Shown: piece after piece, positions 1 through 8,536 of the stretch
Layout: every line of letters starts with the position of its first letter
Position numbering within the stretch: the stretch's first letter is position 1
Assembly: GCF_009707545.1 (NCBI RefSeq)
Contig: NZ_WLYK01000013.1
Span: forward strand, 53,630-117,629
Length of the DNA stretch: 64,000 bases
Reading direction: 5' to 3'
Source: Nakamurella alba
GTDB lineage: Bacteria > Actinomycetota > Actinomycetes > Mycobacteriales > Nakamurellaceae
Notes under the pieces: model-generated
What the model saw: the letters and a program-made list of their open reading frames with translations, nothing else
Told to the model about the DNA's origin: nothing
Databases searched by the model: none
Made by a program: the position numbers and the translations under genes

Positions 1-122
1 AGCGGGGTGCCGAAGTCGAGCTCGATCACGGCGCCGGGGAACCCCTCGGCGAGGCGGGCGTTGATCTTCCGCACCCGGCGCGTGCGGGCCAGCGGGGTGG
101 CGGGGGCGGCGGTCCGGGGCAC
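1..122 (-). CDS. nth: Endonuclease III, N-terminal fragment
   Basis: Base-excision DNA glycosylase/AP lyase for oxidised pyrimidines, cut off by the window edge; about 40 residues remain from GTG 122. The frame carries ARTRRVRKINARLAEGFPG followed by a VIELDFGTP stretch, which matches the start of actinobacterial Nth (R-R-x-x-x-x-L-x-E-x-F/Y-P ... C/I-E-L-D-F-x-x-P), just ahead of the missing helix-hairpin-helix. It is divergent from the small membrane gene and crp, as nth (Rv3674c) is in M. tuberculosis, which supports the call. The upstream in-frame codons offer no better start. The iron-sulfur cluster and catalytic Lys/Asp lie outside the window. Confidence 0.75.
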   Translation of the reverse strand, partial: MPRTAAPATPLARTRRVRKINARLAEGFPGAVIELDFGTP

Positions 123-199
123 CCGATCAGGTTGCCACAGCAGCCCGACAGCGCGGGTGCTGTCCAGGGGAGCCGGTGATGGGCCATGATGGCCGCACC

Positions 200-439
200 A
201 TGACTGCCTTCCTCGTGCTGCTCTTTCCGGTGCTGCTGATGGTGTTCGCGCTGCTCATGTCCAAGGTCGAGGAGCGGCTCAAGCCCGCCGCGGTCACCGA
301 GGACGAAGTGGAGGAGTTCCTGGAGCAGGCCCGGCCGGACGAGGTCAACACCTTCATCCGGGAGGGCTGGACCGGCGCGCTCGCCCGGTTCCGGCTGCGT
401 CGCAAGCCGCGGCCGCGCAGGATCCGCAAGGGCGGCTGA
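200..439 (+). CDS. Small membrane protein between nth and crp (Rv3675-like)
   Basis: A 79-residue protein from ATG 200. One N-terminal hydrophobic helix (about residues 3-20, TAFLVLLFPVLLMVFALLMS) is followed by an acidic middle (EDEVEEFLEQARPDEV) and a very basic tail (RLRRKPRPRRIRK). The acidic-then-basic cytoplasmic part suggests a membrane-anchored peptide, but no function is known. The position between divergent nth and crp equals that of Rv3675 in mycobacteria, so the identification rests mainly on synteny. Two earlier in-frame starts (GTG 176, ATG 179) would add eight polar residues ahead of the helix and are less likely. Confidence 0.6.
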   Translation: MTAFLVLLFPVLLMVFALLMSKVEERLKPAAVTEDEVEEFLEQARPDEVNTFIREGWTGALARFRLRRKPRPRRIRKGG

Positions 440-648
440 CCCGAGCCCGGGCCAGGGGCGGTCCGGCCCGCCACCCCGGGTGCCGGGGCGATCACCGCGG
501 TCCCTTCCGGAGCCGCGACACGTGCTCTGACATGGCCGGATCGTGGCTGTTCCGGGACCCGGACTCCCCCGTTCGGCTCCCGGAGTGCGCTGCGGGCGCC
601 GTCACGTGATGGAATGTGACCCAGCAGACGCTGGCAGTAGGAGGAATG

Positions 649-1323
649 GTGGAGGAAACCCTCGCCCGGGCAGGCATCTTCCAGGGAGTCGACCCCGACT
701 CGGCGCTGGCCCTCGGGTCGCAGCTGGAATCGGTCGACTACCCCAGGGGCAGTGCCATCTTCTCCGTGGGCGAGCTCGGTGACCGGCTCTACATCATCCT
801 GTCCGGCAAGGTGAAGCTCGGCCGCAACTCCCCGGACGGCCGGGAGAACCTGCTGGCGATCATGGGACCGTCCGACATGTTCGGCGAGCTGTCCGTCTTC
901 GACCCGGGCCCGCGCACCTCGACGGCCACCGCCGTCACCGACGTCCGGCTGGCCACCATGGACCGCGCCGCGCTGCGCGAGTGGATCGGCAAGCGCCCGG
1001 AGATCGCCGAGCAGCTGCTCCGCGTGCTGGCCCGGCGCCTGCGCCGCACCAACAACAACCTGGCCGACCTGATCTTCACCGACGTCCCCGGCCGGGTCGC
1101 GAAGGCGCTGCTGCAGCTGGCCCGCCAGTTCGGCCAGCAGGAGGGCGCGCACCTGCGGGTGACCCACGACCTCACCCAGGAGGAGCTCGCCCAGCTGGTC
1201 GGCGCCTCCCGGGAGACCGTGAACAAGGCGCTGGCCGACTTCGGCCACCGCGGCTGGCTCCGCCTCGAGGGCAAGAGCGTCGTCATCCTGGACGCCGAGC
1301 GGCTCTCCCGCCGCGCCCGCTGA
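649..1323 (+). CDS. crp: cAMP receptor protein, Crp/Fnr-family regulator
   Basis: Global cAMP-responsive transcription regulator, 224 residues, the same length as M. tuberculosis Crp (Rv3676). The N-terminal cyclic-nucleotide domain holds [15 protein letters not shown] and the phosphate-binding cassette [17 protein letters not shown]. The long dimer helix follows ([21 protein letters not shown]). The C-terminal helix-turn-helix is [20 protein letters not shown]. Start: GTG 649 aligns with the mycobacterial N-terminus ([14 protein letters not shown]) and has GGAGG four bases upstream; ATG 646 and GTG 616 are possible but sit badly relative to that site. The arginine/glutamate pair of the cAMP pocket is present. 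Monocistronic or co-transcribed with the next gene 7 bp downstream. Confidence 0.95.
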   Translation: MEETLARAGIFQGVDPDSALALGSQLESVDYPRGSAIFSVGELGDRLYIILSGKVKLGRNSPDGRENLLAIMGPSDMFGELSVFDPGPRTSTATAVTDVRLATMDRAALREWIGKRPEIAEQLLRVLARRLRRTNNNLADLIFTDVPGRVAKALLQLARQFGQQEGAHLRVTHDLTQEELAQLVGASRETVNKALADFGHRGWLRLEGKSVVILDAERLSRRAR

Positions 1324-1330
1324 CCCACCG

Positions 1331-3214
1331 GTGGCGCTCCGGGGGGAGGACCACCGCATCGAGCCGGACACGGTCCGGCTCGACCTTCCGGGCGGTGCGA
1401 CCAACAGCGGTGCAGCCGACGGCGCTGACAGCGGTGCAGCCGACGACGGTGACAAGGGTGCAGCCGACGACGGTGACAAGGGTGCAGCCGACGGCGTTGA
1501 CAGGGGTGCGGCCGGCGCCGGGGCGGTCGGTGCCGACGATCCGACGGTGCCCGGATCATCGCGGGTCGGCAGCGGGACCGCCGCGCCCACCGGGACGGTC
1601 CGGGCATCCCTGAGCCGCCGCGACCAGCGGTCACGCCGGCTCCTGCGCACCGGTCTGGTCGCCGCGATGATCGCCGGGTTCGTGCTGTCACTGCTGACCC
1701 TGATGGCGGTGAACCCGTTCCGGCCGGCCGACGAGAACGCTCACGTCGGCTACGTGCAGAGCCTGGTCGAGGACGGCCGGTTCCCGGAGGTCGGTGAGCA
1801 GGTGCTGCACCGGTTCGACGCCCAACCGCTCAAGGGCGTGCAGCACACCGCGAACCACCCGCCGCTGTTCTACCTCCTGCAGGCGCCGATCTGGTGGGTC
1901 GGTGACCAACTGGACGACCCGCTGGCCGCGTTCTACGCGGGCCGGGTGTTGTCCGCGCTGGTCGGTGCCCTGTGCGTGCTGCTGGTCGGGCTGATCGCCT
2001 TCGGGCTGACCGGCCGCCGACGACCCGAGGTGGGGATCGGCGCCGCGTTGTACCTCGCCACGTTCGCGCCGTTCGTCACCGTGTCCGGCTTCTTCCAGAA
2101 CGACTCGGTCGGCACCGCCACCGCGGCGTTGGCGCTGCTCGGGCTGGTCGGCCTCGCGCTGCGTCCGGACCGGCCGCGCTGGCCCCTGGTGCTGGTGGTC
2201 GCCGGCTGCGTGCTGGCCCCGCTGGCCCGCGCGCAGAACGTCGGCGTGGTCGCGGTCTGCTGCCTGGGCGTCCTGCTCTTCCCGCTGCTGCGGGCCGAGA
2301 CCCGCACCCGGGCGGCGGTGCTGCGGTCGGTGCTGACCGTGCTGGTGATCGGCGCCGGCTGCGCGGTCACCTCCGGCATCTTCTACCTGCGCAACCTGAA
2401 CCTGTACGGCGATGCCACCGGAGGCGCGGCGGTGACGGCGCTGGTCCGGCTCAAGCCGCGGGGCGAGTCGGTGTTGGACGACCTGCTCGAGCCCGGCACC
2501 TGGTACACGCTCTTCATCAACCAGCCGGTCTGGGTCGGGGTCTGGCAGGGCCCGCGCCCCGGTGGGCGCCTCTGGGTCAGCATGGCCTGTCTCGGCGTCA
2601 TCGCCGTCGGCATCCTGAGCTGGCTCGCGCGCGAGTTCGTGATGCGCCGGAGGGCGCAACTCCCGGGGCCGAGAACGGCCGGCCGGACATTGATGGCTGT
2701 GCGCTTCCTCGCTGCCGGTCTCGTCCTGCTGCACGCGGTGGAGGCCGCGATTCACGTGGCCGGCGGCGGAAACCTGCACGGGCGCTACATGTTCGGTGCC
2801 ATCGCGGCGGTGGCCACCGTCGCTGCGGTCGGGCTGCTCGCCCTGCCCCTGGGCCGCCGCGGACCATTTCTGGCCGTGGTGGTCGCGGTCGACGCGCTGG
2901 TGGCGGTGACCTACATCGGGTTCCTCGCAACGTCCCGGACGGCCGTGCTGCCGGGACCGGACGTGGGCTGGGTCCGGCGGATCCTGGACGGTCTGCGGAA
3001 CAACGGGGTGCCGTTCGCGGTGCCGCTCTTCTGGATCCTGATGACTGTTCTTGTCGCCGCGATCGGCAGTGCGCTGCTGGCGATCTGGCGGATCACCGGG
3101 ATGCGGCACCCGGCCACTCCCGCCGGTGCGACGGGCCCGGCGGACACGCCGACCGTCGCCCAGGACAGCCTCGGCAGCGCCCGGGCGGCGGTCAGCCCGA
3201 GCGCCGGAACCTGA
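1331..3214 (+). CDS. Polytopic membrane protein, GT-C glycosyltransferase/DUF2142-like
   Basis: 627 residues. The first ~105 are a low-complexity, Ala/Gly/Asp-rich cytoplasmic extension, largely encoded by 24-bp tandem repeats. From residue ~107 about ten hydrophobic segments follow. After the first helix comes PADENAHVGY (133-141), whose paired acidic residues in the first outer loop recall GT-C polyprenyl-phosphate-sugar transferases and DUF2142 proteins, and then HTANHPPLFYLLQAP, also typical of that group. Which sugar or acceptor it handles cannot be said. Starts 7 bp after crp; the true start could be inside the repeat-coded part. Its 3' end overlaps the convergent methyltransferase gene by 23 bp. 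Not part of the equivalent mycobacterial locus. Confidence 0.5.
   Translation: MALRGEDHRIEPDTVRLDLPGGATNSGAADGADSGAADDGDKGAADDGDKGAADGVDRGAAGAGAVGADDPTVPGSSRVGSGTAAPTGTVRASLSRRDQRSRRLLRTGLVAAMIAGFVLSLLTLMAVNPFRPADENAHVGYVQSLVEDGRFPEVGEQVLHRFDAQPLKGVQHTANHPPLFYLLQAPIWWVGDQLDDPLAAFYAGRVLSALVGALCVLLVGLIAFGLTGRRRPEVGIGAALYLATFAPFVTVSGFFQNDSVGTATAALALLGLVGLALRPDRPRWPLVLVVAGCVLAPLARAQNVGVVAVCCLGVLLFPLLRAETRTRAAVLRSVLTVLVIGAGCAVTSGIFYLRNLNLYGDATGGAAVTALVRLKPRGESVLDDLLEPGTWYTLFINQPVWVGVWQGPRPGGRLWVSMACLGVIAVGILSWLAREFVMRRRAQLPGPRTAGRTLMAVRFLAAGLVLLHAVEAAIHVAGGGNLHGRYMFGAIAAVATVAAVGLLALPLGRRGPFLAVVVAVDALVAVTYIGFLATSRTAVLPGPDVGWVRRILDGLRNNGVPFAVPLFWILMTVLVAAIGSALLAIWRITGMRHPATPAGATGPADTPTVAQDSLGSARAAVSPSAGT
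1394..1519 (+). repeat. 24-bp tandem repeat, about 5 units, inside a coding region
   Basis: Units beginning GGTGCAGCCGAC start at 1409, 1433, 1457 and 1481, with degenerate part-units on either side. Units at 1433 and 1457 are identical. The period is a multiple of three and in frame, coding G-A-A-D-G/D-G-D/V-x, so copy changes would alter only the length of the cytoplasmic tail of the membrane protein. Confidence 0.85.
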
Positions 3215-4058
3215 TCGCGGTCACCGCGGCGGTCGCGGAGACCGGGTCGGGCAGTGCGGCGACACGCTCGGCGATCTCCGCCGGCGACAGGTGCCGGGCG
3301 GCCGGCCCCATCCGCACCAGCGCGGACGATGCGGCCGGGTCGAGCGCGAGCGGGAACCGCACCGGTACCCGCTCCACCTCCACCAGGGCGCCGGGAACGG
3401 CCGCCGCCAGTCGGTCCACCTTGCCCTCGTCCACCTCGAGCAGCCCCAGCGGACCGCGCAGCTCCGCAAGGTGGGCCGGGTCCGGCAGCACGGCGATCAG
3501 CGAGCCGCCGGGAGCCAGCACCCGGGCGATCTCGGCCGGCACCCGGGGCGCGAACACGCTGGTGACCACGTCCACCGAGGCGTCCCGGACCGGCAACGGC
3601 GCCCAGGCATCCGCCACCACGCTGCACACCCGCGGATCCGCGGCCGCCCGCTTCGCGGCGGGCTTGGAGGCGTCCAGGGCGATCCCCACGGCACCCGGGA
3701 CCGCGTCGAGCGCGGCCGAGAGATAGTGCCCGGTACCGGATCCGATCTCCAGGATCAGCCCGGGACCGGACAGGTGCCAGGCCAGTGCGCCGGACACCAG
3801 GTCGGCCAGCACCCCGGCGATCGGCGCGTAGCCGCCGGCGGCGAGGAAGTCGACGCGGGCCTGCACCATGTCGACCGAGTCACCGGTGTCGGTACGCGAC
3901 CGCGGACCCAGCAGGCTGACGTACCCCTGCCGGGCGAGGTCGAACCGGTGGCCCTGCGGACAGCCGAGCGCACCGGCGTTCTCGACCTCGGCGAGCGGTT
4001 CGCCGCAGTGCGGACAGGCCAGTGCCGCGAGCGCCCGCGGCGGGATGGTGCCGGTCAC
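3192..4058 (-). CDS. RlmA-like 23S rRNA (guanine-N1-)-methyltransferase
   Basis: 288 residues. An N-terminal zinc site (Cys15, Cys18, Cys33, His37; CPHC ... CPQGH) is followed by FDLARQGYVSLLGP, the signature of the RlmA(I)/RlmA(II) family that methylates G745/G748 in helix 35 of 23S rRNA. Then comes a class I methyltransferase fold with motif I LILEIGSGTGHYL and acidic motif II IALDAS. In actinomycetes relatives (TlrB, MyrA) can confer tylosin/mycinamicin resistance, but whether this one does cannot be told. Start GTG 4058 overlaps the stop of the upstream MBL gene (GTGA), so the two are translationally coupled. Confidence 0.8.
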   Translation of the reverse strand: MTGTIPPRALAALACPHCGEPLAEVENAGALGCPQGHRFDLARQGYVSLLGPRSRTDTGDSVDMVQARVDFLAAGGYAPIAGVLADLVSGALAWHLSGPGLILEIGSGTGHYLSAALDAVPGAVGIALDASKPAAKRAAADPRVCSVVADAWAPLPVRDASVDVVTSVFAPRVPAEIARVLAPGGSLIAVLPDPAHLAELRGPLGLLEVDEGKVDRLAAAVPGALVEVERVPVRFPLALDPAASSALVRMGPAARHLSPAEIAERVAALPDPVSATAAVTAIRFRRSG

Positions 4059-4855
4059 CGGCGTGCCGCCAGGAAGTCCAGCTGCGCCCGCACCGACATC
4101 TCGGCAGCTCCGCGCACCGACGGGTCGATGTCGGTGTAGACGTGATCGGTCACCTCGGCCACCCCGGCATCCGGGCCGAGAACGGCCAGCGCGGCACGGA
4201 TCTGGTCCAGCCGCTGCTCCCGGTGCGCCCGGTAGGCGGCCGCTGCCTCGACCATGTCGGGCAGATCCGGGCCGTGGGCCGGCAGCACGCGCACCCGGCC
4301 GACGGCGGCGAGCCGGTCCAGCGAGTCGAGGTAGTCGCCGAGGTCGCCGTCCGGCGGGGCGAGCACGGTGGTGCCCCGGCCCAGGATGGTGTCGCCGGTC
4401 AACACCGCCTCGACATCGCCGGCTGCATCGACGATCTCGAAGCTCACCGAGTCGGACGTGTGACCCGGGGTGGCGAGCACCCGCACCGACCGGCCACCGA
4501 GATCGACGGTCTCGCCGTCGGTCAGCGGATCGCCGCCGTGGCAGTGCTCCGGATCGACGGCGCGCACCGGGGCACCGGTACGGGCACGCAGTCCCGGGGA
4601 TCCGGCGGTGTGGTCGACGTGCCGGTGGGTGATCAGCACCAGCGCGGGCCCGGCCGCCGCCAGGGTATCCAGGTGCGCGGCGTCGTCCGGCCCGGGATCG
4701 ACGACCACGGAGCGCTTCTCGCCCCGGATCAGGTAGGAGTTGGTGCCGTCCAACGTCATCGGGCCGGGGTTGTCGGCCAGCAGGACCTGCACACCGTGGC
4801 CGACCGTCCGCCAGACCCCGGTCGCCGGGTGCTGCGGCTGCGGCGCTGCGGTCAT
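4055..4855 (-). CDS. Metallo-beta-lactamase-fold hydrolase (Rv3677c-like)
   Basis: 266 residues. The metal site HRHVDH lies at 77-82, preceded by the beta-strand/turn [12 protein letters not shown] and followed by [12 protein letters not shown] (third ligand His) and [13 protein letters not shown] (bridging Asp). The [12 protein letters not shown] opening and the C-terminal helical part place it with the MBLAC2/LACTB2-like hydrolases. Its orthologue sits beside crp in mycobacteria. Substrate unknown; LACTB2 relatives act on RNA or thioesters. ATG 4855 overlaps the upstream NUDIX stop (ATGA) and its own stop overlaps the next start, so three genes form a tight operon. Confidence 0.8.
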   Translation of the reverse strand: MTAAPQPQHPATGVWRTVGHGVQVLLADNPGPMTLDGTNSYLIRGEKRSVVVDPGPDDAAHLDTLAAAGPALVLITHRHVDHTAGSPGLRARTGAPVRAVDPEHCHGGDPLTDGETVDLGGRSVRVLATPGHTSDSVSFEIVDAAGDVEAVLTGDTILGRGTTVLAPPDGDLGDYLDSLDRLAAVGRVRVLPAHGPDLPDMVEAAAAYRAHREQRLDQIRAALAVLGPDAGVAEVTDHVYTDIDPSVRGAAEMSVRAQLDFLAARR

Positions 4856-5640
4856 GCCGGGTTCCCCCGCGGATGGTCGGCGGTGAACTCCACCTCGCCG
4901 ACGCGCACCCGCAGCGGTTCGCCGCGACCCGAGAGCATCTGAGGCTGCACGGGTTCCATATCGGCCTCGAACTCCAGCGCCTCGGCGACGGTGGCGAACC
5001 GACCGACCTGCAGCAGGTTGCTCGCGGTCGGCGGCATGATCTGCAGCAGCCCCTGCTCGCCCTGGCGGAGCAGGTCGTCCGGAGTCGCCCACATGCCGGT
5101 GTCCGCCTCGGTGGTGCCGAGCGCCACCTCCTGCCCCTCGGGCAGACCGGCGACGAAGAAGAAGGTGTCGAACCGGCGGGGCGGGCCGGGCGGGGTGATC
5201 CACCGGGACCACGGCCGCAGCCCCCGCAGATCGGTGCGCAGGCCGAGATCCGCCAGCGCCTCGGCGATCCCGGCCCGGTGCGCGGTGACCTCCGCCCGCC
5301 AGTGCTCGCGGCGGTCGAGCCCGGGGAGCGTGCCGCGCTCCGGGGTGGCCAGCAGGACGCCGACCTCCTCGAAGAGTTCGCGGACGGCGGCGGTGACGAT
5401 CTGGTCGGCACCTTCGATGCCGATGGCGGCGTGCAGCTCGGCGACCACGTCCTGCTGGCCCGGTGCCGGTTCCGGGAGGGTGGCGTCGGACGGGTCGACG
5501 CCGCCGCCCGGGAAGGCGGTGGCCCCGGCCGCGAAGGCCAGGGCCGCCACCCGCACCAGGACGAAGACCTCGATCCCCTCCGGGGAGTCGCGCAGCAGCA
5601 GCACCGTCGCCGCCGGACGCACTTCGGGAGAGTCGGTCAT
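4852..5640 (-). CDS. NUDIX hydrolase, NUDT19/CoA-pyrophosphatase-like
   Basis: 262 residues. The opening [24 protein letters not shown] and [11 protein letters not shown] are the usual NUDIX strand and glycine loop. The NUDIX helix is [15 protein letters not shown] with the R-E-x-x-E-E-x-G core intact; the spacing before it is enlarged by an insertion, as in the NUDT19 group. The C-terminal half includes [18 protein letters not shown]. Family members cleave nucleoside-diphosphate-linked compounds such as CoA esters; the substrate here is inferred only loosely. First gene of a three-gene operon; ATG 5640 lies 6 nt after a TACGGT box, so it probably has a leaderless transcript. Confidence 0.8.
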   Translation of the reverse strand: MTDSPEVRPAATVLLLRDSPEGIEVFVLVRVAALAFAAGATAFPGGGVDPSDATLPEPAPGQQDVVAELHAAIGIEGADQIVTAAVRELFEEVGVLLATPERGTLPGLDRREHWRAEVTAHRAGIAEALADLGLRTDLRGLRPWSRWITPPGPPRRFDTFFFVAGLPEGQEVALGTTEADTGMWATPDDLLRQGEQGLLQIMPPTASNLLQVGRFATVAEALEFEADMEPVQPQMLSGRGEPLRVRVGEVEFTADHPRGNPA

Positions 5641-5671
5641 CGGGTCACCGTAGCCGCGTACCGTGGTGATC
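5641..5671. promoter_or_regulatory. 31-bp divergent promoter, both sides probably leaderless
   Basis: TACCGT at 5659-5664 lies 7 nt before ATG 5672 on the plus strand. On the minus strand TACGGT (5652-5647) lies 6 nt before ATG 5640. Each -10 box is placed so that transcription would start at or next to the A of the start codon, leaving no room for a leader. The two polymerase footprints would overlap, so the two directions should compete. Confidence 0.5.
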
Positions 5672-6481
5672 ATGGCGGGGAGGTCGGCGGACCGGCTGGT
5701 GCAGGCCGGGTGGACGTTCGTCCACGACGGCATCGCCGTGCGCACGTCCCGCCGCGAGCACACCACCAGCACGCTGATCCTGGCCGACCCGGCCGCCGCC
5801 GAGGGCTCGGAGGTGGTGCTGGTCGACCCGGCGTGGGACCCCGACGAGCTGGACGAGATCGCCGCGTCGCTGGACGGGCTGCGCATCGCCGCCGGCTTCG
5901 CCACCCATGCACACCACGACCACCTGCTCTGGCACCCCGACCTGGGCCGGGCGCCACGCTGGTCGTCCCCGATGACCGCGGCGCTGGCCCGGCTGCACCG
6001 GGACGAGCTGCTGGAGCAGTTGGGCCGGGACTGGCCGCGCCCGCTGACCGCGCTGTTCGGCCGGGTCGAGGGGCTGCCCGCAGGCACCGTCCCGTGGCAG
6101 GGACCGACGATCCAGCTGATCACCCACGACGCCCACGAGAGCGGTCACACCGCGCTCTGGGTGCCGGAACGGCGGGTGCTCGTTGCCGGCGACATGCTCA
6201 GCGACGTGGAACTGCCGCTGGTGCAGAACGGTTCGCTCGACGCCTACGCCGTGGGCCTGGCCACCCTCCGCCCCTACGCATCGGCGGCCCGGGTCGTCGT
6301 GCCCGGTCACGGACGACCCGGCGACGACGGCGCCGAGCGCTGGCGGGCAGACCACCGGTACGTCGACCGGCTGATGGCCGGCCTGGACCCGGAGGATCCC
6401 CGGCGCGCCAACCACGGGATGGAGCAGGCGCACGCACTCTCGCTGGAGCTGGCCCGGTCGAATCTCGCCGCGCCCGGCTGA
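5672..6481 (+). CDS. Metallo-beta-lactamase-fold protein
   Basis: 269 residues from ATG 5672. The metal-binding motif [11 protein letters not shown] follows AAGFAT, with later ligands in [12 protein letters not shown] and [11 protein letters not shown], and the terminal [10 protein letters not shown]. The arrangement is that of glyoxalase II/quorum-lactonase-type hydrolases acting on esters or thioesters; the substrate is not evident. It is only distantly similar to the MBL protein encoded at 4055-4855. Divergent from the NUDIX operon across 31 bp and ended by a hairpin shared with the convergent ridA gene. GTG 5663 is an alternative start but would lie upstream of the predicted transcript start. 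Confidence 0.75.
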   Translation: MAGRSADRLVQAGWTFVHDGIAVRTSRREHTTSTLILADPAAAEGSEVVLVDPAWDPDELDEIAASLDGLRIAAGFATHAHHDHLLWHPDLGRAPRWSSPMTAALARLHRDELLEQLGRDWPRPLTALFGRVEGLPAGTVPWQGPTIQLITHDAHESGHTALWVPERRVLVAGDMLSDVELPLVQNGSLDAYAVGLATLRPYASAARVVVPGHGRPGDDGAERWRADHRYVDRLMAGLDPEDPRRANHGMEQAHALSLELARSNLAAPG

Positions 6482-6532
6482 TCGTGGCGGGACCACCGAT
6501 GCCGCACTGTGCCCGCCGACCACCGGACGCAG

Positions 6533-6565
6533 AACGGGCCGGCCGGAAGTTCCGGTCGGCCCGTT
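6533..6565. terminator. Bidirectional hairpin terminator
   Basis: A 14-bp GC-rich stem (AACGGGCCGGCCGG with CCGGTCGGCCCGTT, one G-T pair) closes a 5-nt loop AAGTT. It lies between the stop codons of two convergent genes. Confidence 0.8.
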
Positions 6566-6590
6566 CCCGCACAGGTGGGTGGAGCTGCGA

Positions 6591-7046
6591 TCAGTGCAGC
6601 TCGACGATGGCCTCGACCTCGACCGGGGTGCCGAGCGGCAGCTCGGCGACACCGACCGCGGAGCGGGCGTGCCGGCCGGCCTCGCCGAACACCTCGACCA
6701 GCAGGTCGGAGGCCCCGTTGACCACACCGGGCTGCCCGGTGAAACCGTCGGCGGAGGCGACGAACCCGACCAGCTTGACCACCCGCGCGACGGCATCCAG
6801 GCCGACCGCGTCGTGGATCGCGGCCAGGATGTTGATCGCGCAGAGCCGCGCGTAGCCGCGGGCGTCCTCCGCGGTGATCTCGGCGCCGACCTTGCCGGTC
6901 GCGGGCAGCACGCCGTCCACGAACGGCAGCTGGCCCGAGGTCAGCAGCAGGTTGCCGGTGCGTGCGGTCGGCACGTAGGAACCGGCGGCCGCCGGAACGG
7001 CCGGCAGCGTGATGCCGAGTTCGGCGAGCTTGTCGAGGGCGCTCAT
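6591..7046 (-). CDS. RidA/YjgF family protein (Rv3678c-like)
   Basis: 151 residues of the Rid superfamily, trimeric proteins that in characterised members hydrolyse reactive enamine/imine intermediates. Visible family features are [22 protein letters not shown], the [27 protein letters not shown] helix-strand and the final [14 protein letters not shown]. The canonical catalytic Arg of archetypal RidA, in its N-R-x-C-x motif, is not seen, so this is one of the divergent Rid subgroups and deaminase activity is unproven. ATG 7046 overlaps the DUF4177 stop (TGATG). The pair is conserved next to the GET3-like ATPases in mycobacteria. Confidence 0.8.
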   Translation of the reverse strand: MSALDKLAELGITLPAVPAAAGSYVPTARTGNLLLTSGQLPFVDGVLPATGKVGAEITAEDARGYARLCAINILAAIHDAVGLDAVARVVKLVGFVASADGFTGQPGVVNGASDLLVEVFGEAGRHARSAVGVAELPLGTPVEVEAIVELH

Positions 7047-7216
7047 CACTTCTCCCGCTTCAGGTAGGCCACCAGCTGCTCCGGATTCGGACCGGGGACG
7101 ACCTGCACGAGCTCCCAGCCGTCCTCCCCCCAGGAGTCGAGGATCTGCTTGGTGACATGGCTCAGCAGCGGGACGGTGGCGTACTCGAAGGCACGCCGTG
7201 GAGCAGGTTCGGTCAT
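7046..7216 (-). CDS. DUF4177 small protein (Rv3678A-like)
   Basis: 56 residues: [34 protein letters not shown], then LVAYLKREK at the end. The EY-TVPL and GxDGWELVxV pattern is typical of DUF4177, a tiny beta-alpha-beta protein of unknown function. Translationally coupled to ridA by a TGATG overlap. Start ATG 7216 has a TAGGCT box 7 nt upstream (7229-7224), suggesting a leaderless mRNA for both genes. Confidence 0.8.
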   Translation of the reverse strand: MTEPAPRRAFEYATVPLLSHVTKQILDSWGEDGWELVQVVPGPNPEQLVAYLKREK

Positions 7217-7262
7217 GGCCACCAGCCTAGGGGCGCGCGGGCATCCCGCTACCCTTGGCCCC
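7217..7262. promoter_or_regulatory. Divergent leaderless promoters
   Basis: On the minus strand TAGGCT (7229-7224) sits 7 nt before ATG 7216. On the plus strand TACCCT (7250-7255) sits 7 nt before ATG 7263. The 11-mer TACCCTTGGCC seen here recurs exactly in front of the ponA2 start at 10689. Confidence 0.5.
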
Positions 7263-7511
7263 ATGGAGTGGTGGCGCTGGGCCGCAGCCGGCGTGGAGCT
7301 GCTGCTGCTGGTGGTCCTGGTGCTGCTGCGGTTCGACTCACTCCGGGACCGTCCGGGCTGGTCGATGGCCCGGGCCGCCCGCCGGGCGTCGATCTGGGCG
7401 GTGCTGATCCCGATCGGGGTGGCCGCGGTGTTGCTGGTCCCGGGATGGGCGGTGCTGGTGCTGCTCGCGGTGCCGGCACTGGTCATCGGCACGATGGCGA
7501 TGGCGAGCTGA
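7263..7511 (+). CDS. Small two-helix membrane protein
   Basis: 82 residues with two hydrophobic segments (WAAAGVELLLLVVLVLLRF, residues ~5-23, and a longer one at ~45-78 that could cross twice), joined by a basic loop SLRDRPGWSMARAARR. No family recognised. It stands directly before the two ATPase genes (stop 7511, next start 7514) and is surely co-transcribed with them, so a membrane partner for the ATPases is conceivable but unproven. Start chosen for the TACCCT box 7 nt upstream. Confidence 0.6.
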   Translation: MEWWRWAAAGVELLLLVVLVLLRFDSLRDRPGWSMARAARRASIWAVLIPIGVAAVLLVPGWAVLVLLAVPALVIGTMAMAS

Positions 7512-7513
7512 CC

Positions 7514-8536
7514 GTGTCCGAGAACAACGCAGCGCCCGTGGCCGGCCCGGTCTGGCCGGCGGCCGCCCGTCGAGCCCGGCTGCACGTGGTGAGCGGCAAG
7601 GGCGGCACCGGGAAGACCACGGTCGCCGCCGCGCTCGCCCTCGCCCTCGCCGCGGACGGCCGCCGGGTGCTGCTGGTGGAGGTCGAGGAGCGGCAGGCGA
7701 TCGCCCGGCTGTTCGACGTGCCGCCGCTGCCGTACGAGGAGCGCAAGATCGCGGTGGCCTCCGGCGGCGGGGAGGTCCGGGCGCTGGCCATCGACGTCGA
7801 GGCCGCTCTGCTGGAGTACTTCGAGCTCTTCTACAACCTCGGGTTCGCCGGTCGCACCCTCAAACGGATGGGCGCGGTGGAGTTCGCGACCACCCTCGCC
7901 CCCGGCCTTCGCGACGTGCTGCTCACCGGCAAGGCGAAGGAGACGGTGACGCGCAAGGGCACCGACAACCGGCCGGTGTACGACGCGGTGGTGATGGACG
8001 CGCCACCGACCGGCCGCATCGTCACCTTCCTCAACGTCACCGTGGCGATGGCGGATCTGGCCCGCCGCGGGCCGATCCGGAACCAGGCCGACGGGGTGGT
8101 CCGGCTGCTGCACTCGCCGGACACGATGGTGCACCTGGTGACCCTGCTCGAGGACATGCCGGTCACCGAGACCGTCGAAGCCGTCGCCGATCTCGCCGCT
8201 GCGGGACTGTCGGTCGGCACGGTGGTGGTCAACCGTGCGACCGACACCCGACTGCCGGCCGCCTCGGTGCTGCCGGCCGCCGAGGGACGGCTGGACATCG
8301 GTCGGATGGCGTCCGGGCTGGCCCGGGCCGGGGTGGACCCGGAGCCGGAGTTGCTCGCCGCCCTCGAGCAGGAGACCCGGGACCACGCCATCCGGGTGCT
8401 CGCCGAGCAGGAGTGCCGGGACCTGCTGATCGGGACCGGGCTGCCGCTGGTGACCCTGCCGGAACTGGTCGACGGCGCGGATCTCGGTGGCGTGTACGAA
8501 CTCTCGGAGCGCCTCGCGGCGCAAGGCGTGCGGTGA
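7514..8536 (+). CDS. GET3/ArsA-like anion-transporting ATPase, first of a pair (Rv3679-like)
   Basis: 340 residues, the length of Rv3679. The deviant Walker A (P-loop) is GKGGTGKTTVA, with the signature lysine characteristic of SIMIBI ATPases. Switch regions are VVMDAPPTGRIVTFLNV and VVNRATDTRLP. In mycobacteria the Rv3679-Rv3680 pair (BagA/BagB) forms a complex linked to stress tolerance; the same is inferred here. The arsenite-binding cysteines of ArsA are absent, so arsenite transport is not supported. GTG start 3 nt after the upstream stop; its stop overlaps the next GTG (GTGA), giving tight coupling. Confidence 0.85.
   Translation: MSENNAAPVAGPVWPAAARRARLHVVSGKGGTGKTTVAAALALALAADGRRVLLVEVEERQAIARLFDVPPLPYEERKIAVASGGGEVRALAIDVEAALLEYFELFYNLGFAGRTLKRMGAVEFATTLAPGLRDVLLTGKAKETVTRKGTDNRPVYDAVVMDAPPTGRIVTFLNVTVAMADLARRGPIRNQADGVVRLLHSPDTMVHLVTLLEDMPVTETVEAVADLAAAGLSVGTVVVNRATDTRLPAASVLPAAEGRLDIGRMASGLARAGVDPEPELLAALEQETRDHAIRVLAEQECRDLLIGTGLPLVTLPELVDGADLGGVYELSERLAAQGVR

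Noticed and set aside
127..1650. A 500-codon open frame antisense to crp
   Set aside because: Long antisense frames are normal in GC-rich DNA; this one is low-complexity, repeats S-A-A-P-L, and the opposite strand holds the well-conserved crp.
3192..5411. A 739-residue fusion of NUDIX, MBL and methyltransferase parts in one frame
   Set aside because: Only the last 288 residues are a real protein; the rest is an out-of-frame reading of the two upstream genes, which have their own overlapping ATGA/GTGA starts.
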